Assembly (NCBI RefSeq): GCF_041154455.1
Contig: NZ_AP028664.1
Coordinates: forward strand, 4,341,001 to 4,405,000
Source: Variovorax sp. V213
Lineage (GTDB): Bacteria > Pseudomonadota > Gammaproteobacteria > Burkholderiales > Burkholderiaceae_C
Direction of reading: 5' to 3'
Length of the DNA: 64,000 bases
Position numbers and translations under genes: made by a program. Position 1 is the stretch's first letter, and each line of letters starts with the position of its first letter. This document shows, in pieces, positions 44,811 through 54,293 of the stretch. The notes under the pieces are model-generated. The model searched no databases. It saw only the letters and a program-made list of their open reading frames with translations, and had not been told where the DNA came from.

Positions 44811-45542
44811 TCAGTGTCCCCCGCCGCCGCTGGCCGAGACGATGAAGCCCGGCACGCGCGTCTTCTTCTCGATGAAAGCCATGATGCGGTTGATTGCAAA
44901 GGCCGAGATCACGTAGAGCCCCGTCACCGCCAGGTACACCTCGATGCCGCGCGAGGTTTCTTCCTGCGCCTGCATGGCGAACATCGTGAGTTCGGTCACC
45001 GACACGGCGAACGCCACCGACGAGTTCTTGAAGATGTTCATCGTCTCGCTGGTGAGCGGCGGAATGATGATGCGGTAGGCCATCGGCAAGATCACGTAGC
45101 GGTAGTACTGCGGCGTGGTGAAGCCCACCGCCATGCCCGCATAGCGCTGGCCCTTGGGCAGCGCCTGGATGCCCGAGCGCACCTGTTCGGCAATACGCGC
45201 CGACGTGAAGAAGCCCAATGCCAGCACCACCAGGATGAAGCTCGGCACGCCCTTCATGACCGGCACCAGCGCCGGAATGACGTGGTACCAGAGGAAGATC
45301 TGCACCAGCAGGGGGATGTTGCGGAACAGCTCGACCCAGGCATTGCCGAAACGCACCAGCCACGGGCTGTTGGGCAAGGTGCGGATGATGCCGACGAGCG
45401 ACCCCAGCACCAGCGCGACGACGAGCGCCAGCAGGGCGACCGACACGGTCCAGCCCCATGCGGACAGCATCCACTCCCAGTAGGTCGGGTACTTCCCGCC
45501 CGGGTCTTGCAAGAAGACCTGCCAATCCCAGTTTGATCCCAT
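44811..45542 (-). CDS. gltJ: glutamate/aspartate ABC transporter permease
   Basis: A 243-residue permease. Start MGSNWDWQVFLQDPGGKYPT, EAA-type loop RSGIQALPKGQRYAGMAVGF (about 118-137), C-terminal FIEKKTRVPGFIVSASGGGG. It partners GltK. A hairpin with a T-run precedes the gene after gltI, expected to lower permease expression relative to the binding protein. Confidence 0.94.
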   Translation of the reverse strand: MGSNWDWQVFLQDPGGKYPTYWEWMLSAWGWTVSVALLALVVALVLGSLVGIIRTLPNSPWLVRFGNAWVELFRNIPLLVQIFLWYHVIPALVPVMKGVPSFILVVLALGFFTSARIAEQVRSGIQALPKGQRYAGMAVGFTTPQYYRYVILPMAYRIIIPPLTSETMNIFKNSSVAFAVSVTELTMFAMQAQEETSRGIEVYLAVTGLYVISAFAINRIMAFIEKKTRVPGFIVSASGGGGH

Positions 45543-45627
45543 CGGGGACTCTCCTTCTTTCAGATTTCCAGACTGCTAGCTAGCTTGCAGAGGCCGTGCC
45601 CGCGCGCCGCGTTGCGTTGCGAAAACA

Positions 45628-45653
45628 AACGCCCGCCGGGAGCGGCGGGCGTT
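45628..45653 (-). terminator. intercistronic terminator/attenuator between gltI and gltJ
   Basis: On the minus strand AACGCCCGCCG (45653-45643) pairs with CGGCGGGCGTT (45638-45628), followed by TGTTTTC. It lies between the gltI stop (45675) and gltJ start (45542). Partial termination here would give more binding protein than membrane components, a common arrangement in ABC operons. Confidence 0.8.
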
Positions 45654-45674
45654 GCGCAGATGACCTTGCCGTGT

Positions 45675-46577
45675 TTACTTCTTGGCCGCGTAGTCTTCCA
45701 TCGGCTTGTCGTTCGGGTTGGCCCAGGCCGACTTCGTGGCTTCGGACAGCGGCAGGTTCACCGTGACGTTGGCCGGGGGAATCGGCTTCAGGAACCACTT
45801 GTCCCAGAGCTTGGCGAGGTCGCCGTTCTTGATCTGCGCCTTGATGCTGTCGTCCACCACCTTCTTGAAGGCGGGGTCGTCCTTGCGGATCATGATGGCG
45901 ATGGGCTCGACGCTGAGCACTTCGCCGACGATCTTGTAGTCGGCAGGCGACTTGGACTTGGCGATGTTCGAGGCCAGGATGGAACCGTCCATCACGAAGG
46001 CGTCGGCGCGGCCCGATTCGAGCAGCAGGAAGCTGTCGGAGTGGTCCTTGCCATAGAGTTCCTTGAAGTCGATGCCGCCGGCGCGCTCGTTCTTGCGCAG
46101 GGTCTGGACCGACGTGGTGCCGGTGGTCGTGGCCACGGTCTTGCCGTTGAGGTCCTTGATCGAGGTGATGCCCGAGTTGGCCTTGACCGCGATGCGCACT
46201 TCCTCGACGTAGGTGGTCACTGCGAAGGCGACGTCCTTCTGGCGCGTGGCGTTGTTGGTGGTGGAACCGCACTCGAGGTCGACCGTGCCGTTCTGCACCA
46301 GCGGCACGCGGTTTTGCGAGGTCACGGGCTGGTACTTGGTTTCCAGCTTGGCGAGGCCCAGGTGCTTCTGGATGTCGCGGATGATGTTGGCACAGACGTC
46401 GTAGTGGAAGCCGGTGTACTGGCCGTTGCCCAGCGTGTACGACAGGCCGGAGGACTCGCGCACACCCTCGGTGATGCTGCCCGAGGCCTTGATCTTGGCC
46501 AGGGTGTCATTGGCCTGCGCAAAGGCGCTGCCTGCGGCCAGCGCCGCGATTGCCAATGCCAATACTTGCTTGTTCAT
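45675..46577 (-). CDS. gltI: glutamate/aspartate ABC transporter substrate-binding protein
   Basis: A 300-residue periplasmic receptor. The signal peptide ends at SAFAQA (about residue 21). The mature protein starts NDTLAKIKASGSITEGVRES, and ECGSTTNNATRQKDVAFAVT (about 101-120) is the GltI ligand-binding segment with the conserved TNN and Arg. CAGGAG precedes the ATG. It is the first gene of gltIJKL; TAGAAT at 46627-46622 on the minus strand could be its -10 box, with no clear -35. Confidence 0.94.
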   Translation of the reverse strand: MNKQVLALAIAALAAGSAFAQANDTLAKIKASGSITEGVRESSGLSYTLGNGQYTGFHYDVCANIIRDIQKHLGLAKLETKYQPVTSQNRVPLVQNGTVDLECGSTTNNATRQKDVAFAVTTYVEEVRIAVKANSGITSIKDLNGKTVATTTGTTSVQTLRKNERAGGIDFKELYGKDHSDSFLLLESGRADAFVMDGSILASNIAKSKSPADYKIVGEVLSVEPIAIMIRKDDPAFKKVVDDSIKAQIKNGDLAKLWDKWFLKPIPPANVTVNLPLSEATKSAWANPNDKPMEDYAAKK

Positions 46578-46750
46578 GTGGAAAACTCCTGAGGGTGACT
46601 AAGAGATACAGATACAACGAAATTCTAGACATTCACGGCATCGGGAATACCCGGACCAACCCGGTGCATTCTCAGTGACGATCGCACCGGTCGCGCGCAC
46701 CGAAGCGCTGTCATGGTGCAGTTGAACCCTTCGGCATTGTCCGACTTTCA

Positions 46751-48202
<1,452 letters not shown>

Positions 48203-48351
48203 ACAGATTCCTCGGCTAAAAAAAAGCACGCGTGTGGCGCGTGCCGGAAGATTGCTGTGTGACAGCGGCAAAAAACTGCCGCGACTGTAGTTGGGCCCGG
48301 TCCACAACGCCAATGCCGTTTGCGGGGGCTGCCATGCGCGGCATTTATAGA

Positions 48352-48366
48352 TTGTGCAGCGCACAA
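48352..48366. promoter_or_regulatory. palindromic operator candidate upstream of aspA
   Basis: TTGTGC (48352-48357) and GCACAA (48361-48366) form a perfect inverted repeat with centre AGC, giving a 15-base site with the T...A ends of LysR operators. It lies 150 bases before the aspA start, just beyond the LysR gene 3' end. A TATAAA (48349-48344 on the minus strand) next to it may be part of the aspA promoter. Confidence 0.55.
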
Positions 48367-48391
48367 ATCCAGCGCGTCAATCGATCGGACC

Positions 48392-49378
48392 TCAGCGCGG
48401 CGGCTGGGCGCTGACCAGGTACGACCACAGCGCGTCGGCCGTGCGCTTGGGCTGCAAGCTGTCGGAGGGCAGAGCCTTCGCGGAGCGGCCGCCACCGGTC
48501 TTCACGGGTGCCGGTGCGCCAGGCCGCTCGCGGTAGGCGCGGATCTCCATCGTCGCCTCCAGGCTGTCGATTTCGGGCGGCAGCGCGCTCACGAGCTTGC
48601 GCGACTTGATTTCCTTGCGTACCGCGCTCTGGGGCAGAAAGGCGATGCCATGGCCTTCGAGCGCCATGACCTTCAGGCCTTCGGCCATATCGGTTTCATA
48701 GACCCGGTCGAGGTGGATGGCGGTGCCCGACTCCTTCAGCAACTGGTCGACCACGCGGCCCAGGTAGGCGCCGGGCGCGTAGCCCAGGTAAGGCAGCGGC
48801 TGGCCGGGCCGGCCGGGCAGGCGGAAGCGCGGCGCGCCTTCGGCATCGGCCTTGACCCAGGGCGCCACGGTTTCCTCGCCCAGGCTGACCATCTCGTACT
48901 TGTTGGCGTCCAGCTGCAGCGGCTGGGAGGGGTGGTGGTAGGCAATCAGGAGGTCGCAGCTGCCTTCGACCAGGCGCAGCACGGCGTCGTGCACGTTGAG
49001 CGCGATGAGCCGGCTCTTGATGGGTCCGAAATGCTCGCGCAGGCTGGTCACCCACGACGGGAAGAAGGTAAACGCCAGGGTATGGGGCACCGCGATCTCG
49101 ATCACGTCCTGCCCGGCCGCCGAATGGCCGCGCAGCATGGCGCGGGTGCTCTGCAGCGATTGCAGCATCTCGATCGCCTGGCTGTAGAGCGTCTGGCCCG
49201 CGGGCGTGAGGCGCGTGGGATAGGAACTCCGGTCGACCAGGTCGGTGCCGGCCCAGCCCTCGAGCGCCTGGATGCGGCGGGAGAACGCGGGCTGCGTCAC
49301 GTGCCTCAGTTGGGCCGAGCGGCTGAAGCTGCGCGTTTCCGCCAGGCTGATGAAGTCTTCTAGCCACTTTGTTTCCAT
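48392..49378 (-). CDS. LysR-family regulator, HypT-like
   Basis: A 328-residue LysR protein. The start METKWLEDFISLAETRSFSR and the helix-turn-helix TQPAFSRRIQALE closely resemble E. coli HypT (YjiE), which starts METKWLYDFL. The effector domain keeps the matching SDLLIAYHHPS-type and YLGRVVDQLL segments. It is on the same strand upstream of aspA and diverges from the amidase gene at 49440. HypT responds to hypochlorite via Met oxidation; whether this one does, or instead controls aspA, is unknown. Confidence 0.9.
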   Translation of the reverse strand: METKWLEDFISLAETRSFSRSAQLRHVTQPAFSRRIQALEGWAGTDLVDRSSYPTRLTPAGQTLYSQAIEMLQSLQSTRAMLRGHSAAGQDVIEIAVPHTLAFTFFPSWVTSLREHFGPIKSRLIALNVHDAVLRLVEGSCDLLIAYHHPSQPLQLDANKYEMVSLGEETVAPWVKADAEGAPRFRLPGRPGQPLPYLGYAPGAYLGRVVDQLLKESGTAIHLDRVYETDMAEGLKVMALEGHGIAFLPQSAVRKEIKSRKLVSALPPEIDSLEATMEIRAYRERPGAPAPVKTGGGRSAKALPSDSLQPKRTADALWSYLVSAQPPR

Positions 49379-49439
49379 ACGCGGCGATTATGCGAGCGTC
49401 GCGCCATACTGGGCTCCCCCTCCTTTTCCCGCATTCGCC

Positions 49440-50882
49440 ATGTCTCCAGCCGATCTGCTCGACCTCAGCGCTACCGAACTTTCGCGCCGCATCGCGGCCC
49501 GCAGCGTGTCCTGCCACCAATTGATGCAGGTCTCGCTGGCCCGCATCGAGGCGCTCAATCCGCGCTTCAACGCCATTGTTTCGCTGCGCGAACCCGAGGC
49601 CCTGCTGGCCGAAGCAAGCGAGCGCGACGCCGAACTGGCGCGTGGCGAACGGCGCGGCTGGATGCATGGTTTTCCCCTGGCGGTAAAGGACCTGAGCCAC
49701 GCGGCCGGCCTGCCGACCTCCATGGGCTCGCCGCTTTCGCCGCGCTCCCCGGCACGGGCCGACAGCCTGCACGTCGCGCGCATGCGCCAGGCCGGCGCCA
49801 TCGTGATCGGCAAGACCAACACGCCCGAATTCGGCCTTGGTTCGCATACCTACAACACGGTGTTCGGCATCACCCGCAACGCCTATGCGCCCGAGCGCAG
49901 CGCCGGCGGCAGCAGCGGCGGCGCAGCCGTGGCGCTGGCCCTTGGCATGCTGCCGGTGGCCGACGGCAGCGACATGATGGGGTCGCTGCGCAACCCGGCC
50001 GCATTCAACAACGTCATCGGCATGCGGCCCTCGCGCGGACGCGTGCCCGGCGATCCCGAGCAGGAGCTCTTCTTTCAGCAACTGGGCATCGAAGGCCCGA
50101 TGGGCCGGACGGTGGAAGACACGGCGCGGCTGCTTGCGGTGCAGGCGGGCTTCGACACGCGCGTGCCGCTGTCGTCGCCGCAGCCGCTGCCCTCGCCCGA
50201 TGCACTACAGCTCGATGCCGACGTGAAGGGCCTGCGCATCGGCTGGCTCGGCAGCATCTGGCCCGGCCTGCCGCTCGCACCCGGCATCCGCGAACTGGGC
50301 GAACGCGCGCTGGGTACTTTTCGCACCCTTGGCTGCGAGGTCGAACCCTGCACGCTCGACGTGCCGCGCGAGCACAACTGGAGCGCCTGGCTGCGGCTGC
50401 GCCAATTGCTGGTCGGCGGCAAGCTCGGCGCCTACCTGAGCGACCCGAAGCTGTTTGCGCAGCTCAAGCCCGAGGCGCAATGGGAAATCGAACAAAGCCG
50501 CCATCTCGACGCGGCCTCGCTGTACCAGGCTTCGCTCTACCGCTCCAATGTGTACCGAGCGTTTCTCAAGCTCTTCGAGCGCTTCGATTTCGTGCTGGCG
50601 CCAACGGCGCAGGTGTTTCCGTTCGATGCCGAACTGCATTGGCCCGACGAAGTGGATGGCGTGAAGAGCGACACGTACCACCGCTGGATGGAGATCGTCA
50701 CGCCGTTCACGCTGGCGGGGTTGCCGACGCTGAACGTGCGCGCGGGCTTCGGCGAGGGTGGGTTGCCGATGGGGCTGCAGCTTGCGGGGCCGATTCATGC
50801 GGACTTCGACGTGCTGCGGCTCGGGCATGCGTATGACCAGGCGTGCGGCTGGGCATCTCATCGCCCGTCAGCCCTGGCTTGA
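49440..50882 (+). CDS. amidase-signature hydrolase
   Basis: A 480-residue amidase. Catalytic Lys83 is in FPLAVKDLSH, the cis-Ser is in GGSSGG (156-161), and the nucleophile Ser182 is in DGSDMMGSLRNPAAFNNVIG. The motif is DMMGSLR rather than the usual DxGGSIR, a mild variation. Length is normal. No signal peptide. It is divergent from the HypT-like gene by only 61 bases and is followed by a GC-rich inverted-repeat element. Substrate unknown; unrelated in detail to the shorter amidase at 23765. Confidence 0.9.
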   Translation: MSPADLLDLSATELSRRIAARSVSCHQLMQVSLARIEALNPRFNAIVSLREPEALLAEASERDAELARGERRGWMHGFPLAVKDLSHAAGLPTSMGSPLSPRSPARADSLHVARMRQAGAIVIGKTNTPEFGLGSHTYNTVFGITRNAYAPERSAGGSSGGAAVALALGMLPVADGSDMMGSLRNPAAFNNVIGMRPSRGRVPGDPEQELFFQQLGIEGPMGRTVEDTARLLAVQAGFDTRVPLSSPQPLPSPDALQLDADVKGLRIGWLGSIWPGLPLAPGIRELGERALGTFRTLGCEVEPCTLDVPREHNWSAWLRLRQLLVGGKLGAYLSDPKLFAQLKPEAQWEIEQSRHLDAASLYQASLYRSNVYRAFLKLFERFDFVLAPTAQVFPFDAELHWPDEVDGVKSDTYHRWMEIVTPFTLAGLPTLNVRAGFGEGGLPMGLQLAGPIHADFDVLRLGHAYDQACGWASHRPSALA

Positions 50883-50887
50883 TTGAC

Positions 50888-50985
50888 TCCCTCCCCTCCC
50901 GGGGGAGGGCAGGGGTGGGGGCAAGCGGCGCATCCATCGGGCGCCCTGCCCCGGCCCCATCCCAACCTTCCCCCAGCGGAGGAAG
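50888..50985. repeat. GC-rich inverted-repeat intergenic element
   Basis: The left arm GGGGGAGGGCAGGGGTGGGG (50901-50920) and the reverse complement of 50955-50974 match at 16 of 20 positions. Inside the left part CCCCTCCC/GGGGGAGGG (50893-50909) is itself a palindrome. The element fills the gap between two convergent genes. It is probably a REP-like or terminator repeat; copies elsewhere in the genome would confirm. Confidence 0.55.
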
Positions 50986-50996
50986 GAGCAAGACCT

Positions 50997-51935
50997 TCAG
51001 ATCGGCGACACGACGCCGCGTCCTGCAAAGTGCCCTTCGGCATTCGAAAGAAAGCGGTCCACCGACTTTTGCGTGGCCTCCGGCGACCAGCCCGCCATGT
51101 GCGGCGTGAGCAGCACGTTGTCCAGGCCGACCAGCGGCTCGGGCCGCTTGGGCTCGCTTTCGTACACGTCGAGGCCCGCGCCCGCGATGCGGTTCTGGCG
51201 CAGCGCAGCGGCCAGCGCCCCGGTATCGACCACGCTGCCGCGCCCGATGCTGACCAGAAAGCCCTGCGGGCCGAGCGCGTCGAGCACCTCGGCATTCACG
51301 AGGTGGCGCGTGGCCGGGCCGCCCGGCGCGGCCAGCACCAGGAAGTCGGCCCAGGTGGCGAGCGACTTCAGGTCGTCGAAATAGCGGTGCGCCGCGCCTT
51401 CGCGCGGCTTGCGGTTGTGATAGCCGATCTCCATGTCGAACGCAGCCGCGCGCCTGGCGATCTTCTGGCCGATGGTGCCGAGCCCCAGGATGCCGAGCTT
51501 CTTGCCCGACACGTTCGGCGGCTGCGGGATTTGCTCGCGCCACACGCCTTCGCGGCACAGCCGGTCGAGCTGGCGAAAGCCGCGAACGATGCTGATCAGC
51601 ATGCCGAAGGCATGGTCGGCCACGCAGTCGTCGTTGGTGCCGGCGCCATTGGCCGTGACGATGCCGCGTGCACGCGTCACTTCGAGCGGAATGCCCTCGT
51701 AGCCCGCGCCCATGCAGCAGATCAGCTCGAGCGACGGCATGGACGCGATCTCTTCGGGCGTGATGCCGATCACGCCGATGGTCAGCACCGCGCGGAATTT
51801 CTTGCCGTGCTCGGCAATTGCGGTGGCGCGCGCGGTGGCGTCGAAGGCATAGGTCATGTCGTAGACCTCGGCAATCTGGGCCTGGTGGGCGCTCGAGAGG
51901 CTGCTGAGCACCAGCAGGGGAATCTTGGTCGACAC
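50997..51935 (-). CDS. D-2-hydroxyacid dehydrogenase
   Basis: A 312-residue NAD(P)-dependent dehydrogenase. The Rossmann loop is KKLGILGLGTIGQKIARRAA (about residues 143-162). The catalytic residues are Arg in VSIGRGSVVD, Glu in DVYESEP, and His in LLTPHMAG. It is like hydroxypyruvate/glyoxylate reductases. Start is GTG at 51935, with AGGAG before it; no suitable ATG exists. Substrate likely a 2-oxo acid such as glyoxylate or hydroxypyruvate. Confidence 0.9.
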   Translation of the reverse strand: MSTKIPLLVLSSLSSAHQAQIAEVYDMTYAFDATARATAIAEHGKKFRAVLTIGVIGITPEEIASMPSLELICCMGAGYEGIPLEVTRARGIVTANGAGTNDDCVADHAFGMLISIVRGFRQLDRLCREGVWREQIPQPPNVSGKKLGILGLGTIGQKIARRAAAFDMEIGYHNRKPREGAAHRYFDDLKSLATWADFLVLAAPGGPATRHLVNAEVLDALGPQGFLVSIGRGSVVDTGALAAALRQNRIAGAGLDVYESEPKRPEPLVGLDNVLLTPHMAGWSPEATQKSVDRFLSNAEGHFAGRGVVSPI

Positions 51936-51979
51936 GTCGGAACTCCTGGATCGGAAAAAACAAAGGACGAATGATCGGG

Positions 51980-53815
51980 CTAGAGCAGCACCGCTGCTTC
52001 GCTCTTCTGCAAAGCCCACATCTGCGCGTAGGGGCCCTGCCTGGCGAGCAATTCGGCATGCGTGCCGCGCTCGACGATCACGCCCGACTCCAGCACCAGG
52101 ATCTCGTGCGCATCGACCACCGTCGACAGGCGGTGCGCAATGACCAGCGTGGTCTTGCCCTGCGCCGCGCTCTTGAGTTCGGATTGAATGGCGCGCTCGT
52201 TGGCCGAATCGAGCGCCGAGGTGGCCTCGTCGAAGATCACGATCGGAGGGTTCTTGAGCAGCGTGCGTGCAATGGCCACGCGTTGCTTTTCTCCGCCCGA
52301 GAGCTTGAGGCCGCGCTCGCCCACGGTCGTCTCATAGCCCTTGGGCGTGGCCGAGATGAAGTCGTGGATGCGCGCCGCACGCGCGGCGCCTTCGACCTCT
52401 TCGCGGGTCGCACCGGGGCGGCCGTAGGCAATGTTGTATTCGACGGTGTCGTTGAACAGCACCGTGTCCTGCGGCACGATGCCGATGGCGCGCCGCACGC
52501 TCGATTGCTGCACCTCGCGGATATCCTGGCCGCCGATGGTGATGCGGCCCTGCTGCACGTCGTAGAAACGGTAGAGCAGCCGCGCCAGCGTGGACTTGCC
52601 CGAGCCCGAAGGGCCGACCACGGCCACCGTCTTGCCCGCGGGAATCTCGAAGCTCACGTGCTTGAGGATAGGCCGCGCGGGCTCGTACGCAAAGCTCACG
52701 TCTTCGAAGCGCACGGTGGAGTCGACGCCTGCCAGGGGCTGCGCACCGGGCGCATCGCGCACCTCCCGCTCTTTTTCCATCAGCACGAACATCTTGTCCA
52801 GGTCGGTCAGGCTCTGCTTGATCTCGCGGTAGATCACGCCCAGGAAGTTGAGCGGAATGTAGAGCTGGATCATGAAGGCGTTGACCATCACCAGGTCGCC
52901 GAGCGTCATGCGCCCATCGACCACGCCCGAGGTGGCGCGCCACAGCATCAGCACCAGGCTGATTGCGATGATCAGCTGCTGCCCGGCGTTGAGCATGCTC
53001 AGCGTGCGCTGGCTCTTGATGGCGGCCTTGCGGTAGCGGTCAAGGCTGGCGTCGTAGCGCTTCGCCTCGAACTCCTCGTTGTTGAAGTACTTGACCGTCT
53101 CGTAGTTCAAGAGCGAATCGACCGCGCGACTCTGGGCCATCGAGTCGAGCTCGTTCATGGTCTTGCGGAACTGGGTGCGCCACTCGGTCACCGTCACCGT
53201 GAAGGTGATGTACAGCACCAGCGCCGCAGCCGTGATCCAGACGAACAGCGAATCGAACTTCACGCCCAGGATGGTCAGCACCAGCGTCAGCTCGATGAGG
53301 GTCGGCACGATGCTGTAGAGCGACATCGAGATGAGCGAGTGCACGCCGCGCGTGCCGCGCTCGATGTCGCGCGTCATGCCGCCGGTCTGGCGCTCCAGGT
53401 GGAAGCGCAGGCTCAGCGAATGCAGATGGCCGAACACTTCCAGCGCGATCTGCCGCGCCGTGCCCTCGGTGGCCTTGGCGAAGATCAGCTCGCGCAATTC
53501 GCCGAAGAGCGCGGTCGAGAACCGCAGCAGACCGTAGGCCAGCAACAGCCCGATGGGCACGATCAGCAGCGCCTGGGCCATGTCAGGCTTGGGCGTCATC
53601 GTGTCGATCAGGTTCTTCAGCAGCACCGGCACGCCCACGTTGGCCACCTTGGCGCCCACCATGAAGCCGAGCGCGGCGATCACCCGCCACTTGTATTGCC
53701 AGAGATAGGGAAAGAGGCGGCGCAGCGTCGCCCAGTCGGAGCGGTCGCTGCGCGCCGGCGCATGGCCGGCGACGGGGTGGGAAGGAGGAGGTAGGGCTTC
53801 GCCGCTGCGGCGCAT
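51980..53815 (-). CDS. Atm1/ABCB7-type ABC exporter
   Basis: A 611-residue half-transporter: six transmembrane helices (residues about 45-330) and an ATPase domain (about 360-600). Walker A GPSGSGKST, signature LSGGEKQR, Walker B PIVIFDEATSALD. The stretch LLNYETVKYFNNEEFEAKRY (about 235-254) is diagnostic of the Atm1/ABCB7 group, which exports glutathione-linked or sulfur-containing compounds and heavy-metal conjugates. It probably acts as a homodimer in the inner membrane. Divergent from the thioesterase gene by 42 bases; the start at 53815 lacks a strong ribosome-binding site. Confidence 0.9.
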   Translation of the reverse strand: MRRSGEALPPPSHPVAGHAPARSDRSDWATLRRLFPYLWQYKWRVIAALGFMVGAKVANVGVPVLLKNLIDTMTPKPDMAQALLIVPIGLLLAYGLLRFSTALFGELRELIFAKATEGTARQIALEVFGHLHSLSLRFHLERQTGGMTRDIERGTRGVHSLISMSLYSIVPTLIELTLVLTILGVKFDSLFVWITAAALVLYITFTVTVTEWRTQFRKTMNELDSMAQSRAVDSLLNYETVKYFNNEEFEAKRYDASLDRYRKAAIKSQRTLSMLNAGQQLIIAISLVLMLWRATSGVVDGRMTLGDLVMVNAFMIQLYIPLNFLGVIYREIKQSLTDLDKMFVLMEKEREVRDAPGAQPLAGVDSTVRFEDVSFAYEPARPILKHVSFEIPAGKTVAVVGPSGSGKSTLARLLYRFYDVQQGRITIGGQDIREVQQSSVRRAIGIVPQDTVLFNDTVEYNIAYGRPGATREEVEGAARAARIHDFISATPKGYETTVGERGLKLSGGEKQRVAIARTLLKNPPIVIFDEATSALDSANERAIQSELKSAAQGKTTLVIAHRLSTVVDAHEILVLESGVIVERGTHAELLARQGPYAQMWALQKSEAAVLL

Positions 53816-53857
53816 GGGGGACAATCGTGGTTGCTTTGTTTGTTCCAGATTGTGCCC

Positions 53858-54283
53858 ATGTCCGATATTTCCAGCACCGCCGCCGCCGCGACCCTCAAGA
53901 GCCTGCCCACCGACATGGAGCTGGTGCTCAAGGTCATCCCCATGCCGGCCGACTGCAACGCCAACGGCGACATCTTCGGCGGCTGGGTCATGGCGCAGTG
54001 CGACCTGGCCGGCTCGGTCATCCCTGCGCGCTATGCCAAGGGGCGCCAGGCCACGGTGGCTGTCAACGAATTCATCTTCAAGCAGCCGGTGCGGCTGGGC
54101 GACATTCTTTCGTTCTATTCGAAGCTGGTGCGCATCGGGCGCACCTCGGTCACGGTCACGGTCGAGGTCTTTGCCGAGCGCTTCCGGGCCCAGGGCGAGT
54201 ACATCAAGGTGACGCAGGCCACCTTCACCTACGTGGCCATCGACGACAACGGCCGGCCGCGGCCCATCGAACAACAGCCCTGA
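53858..54283 (+). CDS. YciA-type acyl-CoA thioesterase
   Basis: A 141-residue hotdog-fold thioesterase. ANGDIFGGWVMAQCDLAGSV (about residues 33-52) contains the catalytic Asp, and the NEFIFKQPVRLGDILSFYSK stretch is the YciA/acyl-CoA hydrolase pattern. It cleaves acyl-CoA thioesters. The start is the second ATG (53858, MSDISS), as the upstream residues overlap the divergent promoter region. Confidence 0.9.
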   Translation: MSDISSTAAAATLKSLPTDMELVLKVIPMPADCNANGDIFGGWVMAQCDLAGSVIPARYAKGRQATVAVNEFIFKQPVRLGDILSFYSKLVRIGRTSVTVTVEVFAERFRAQGEYIKVTQATFTYVAIDDNGRPRPIEQQP

Positions 54284-54293
54284 GCGCGATGGC

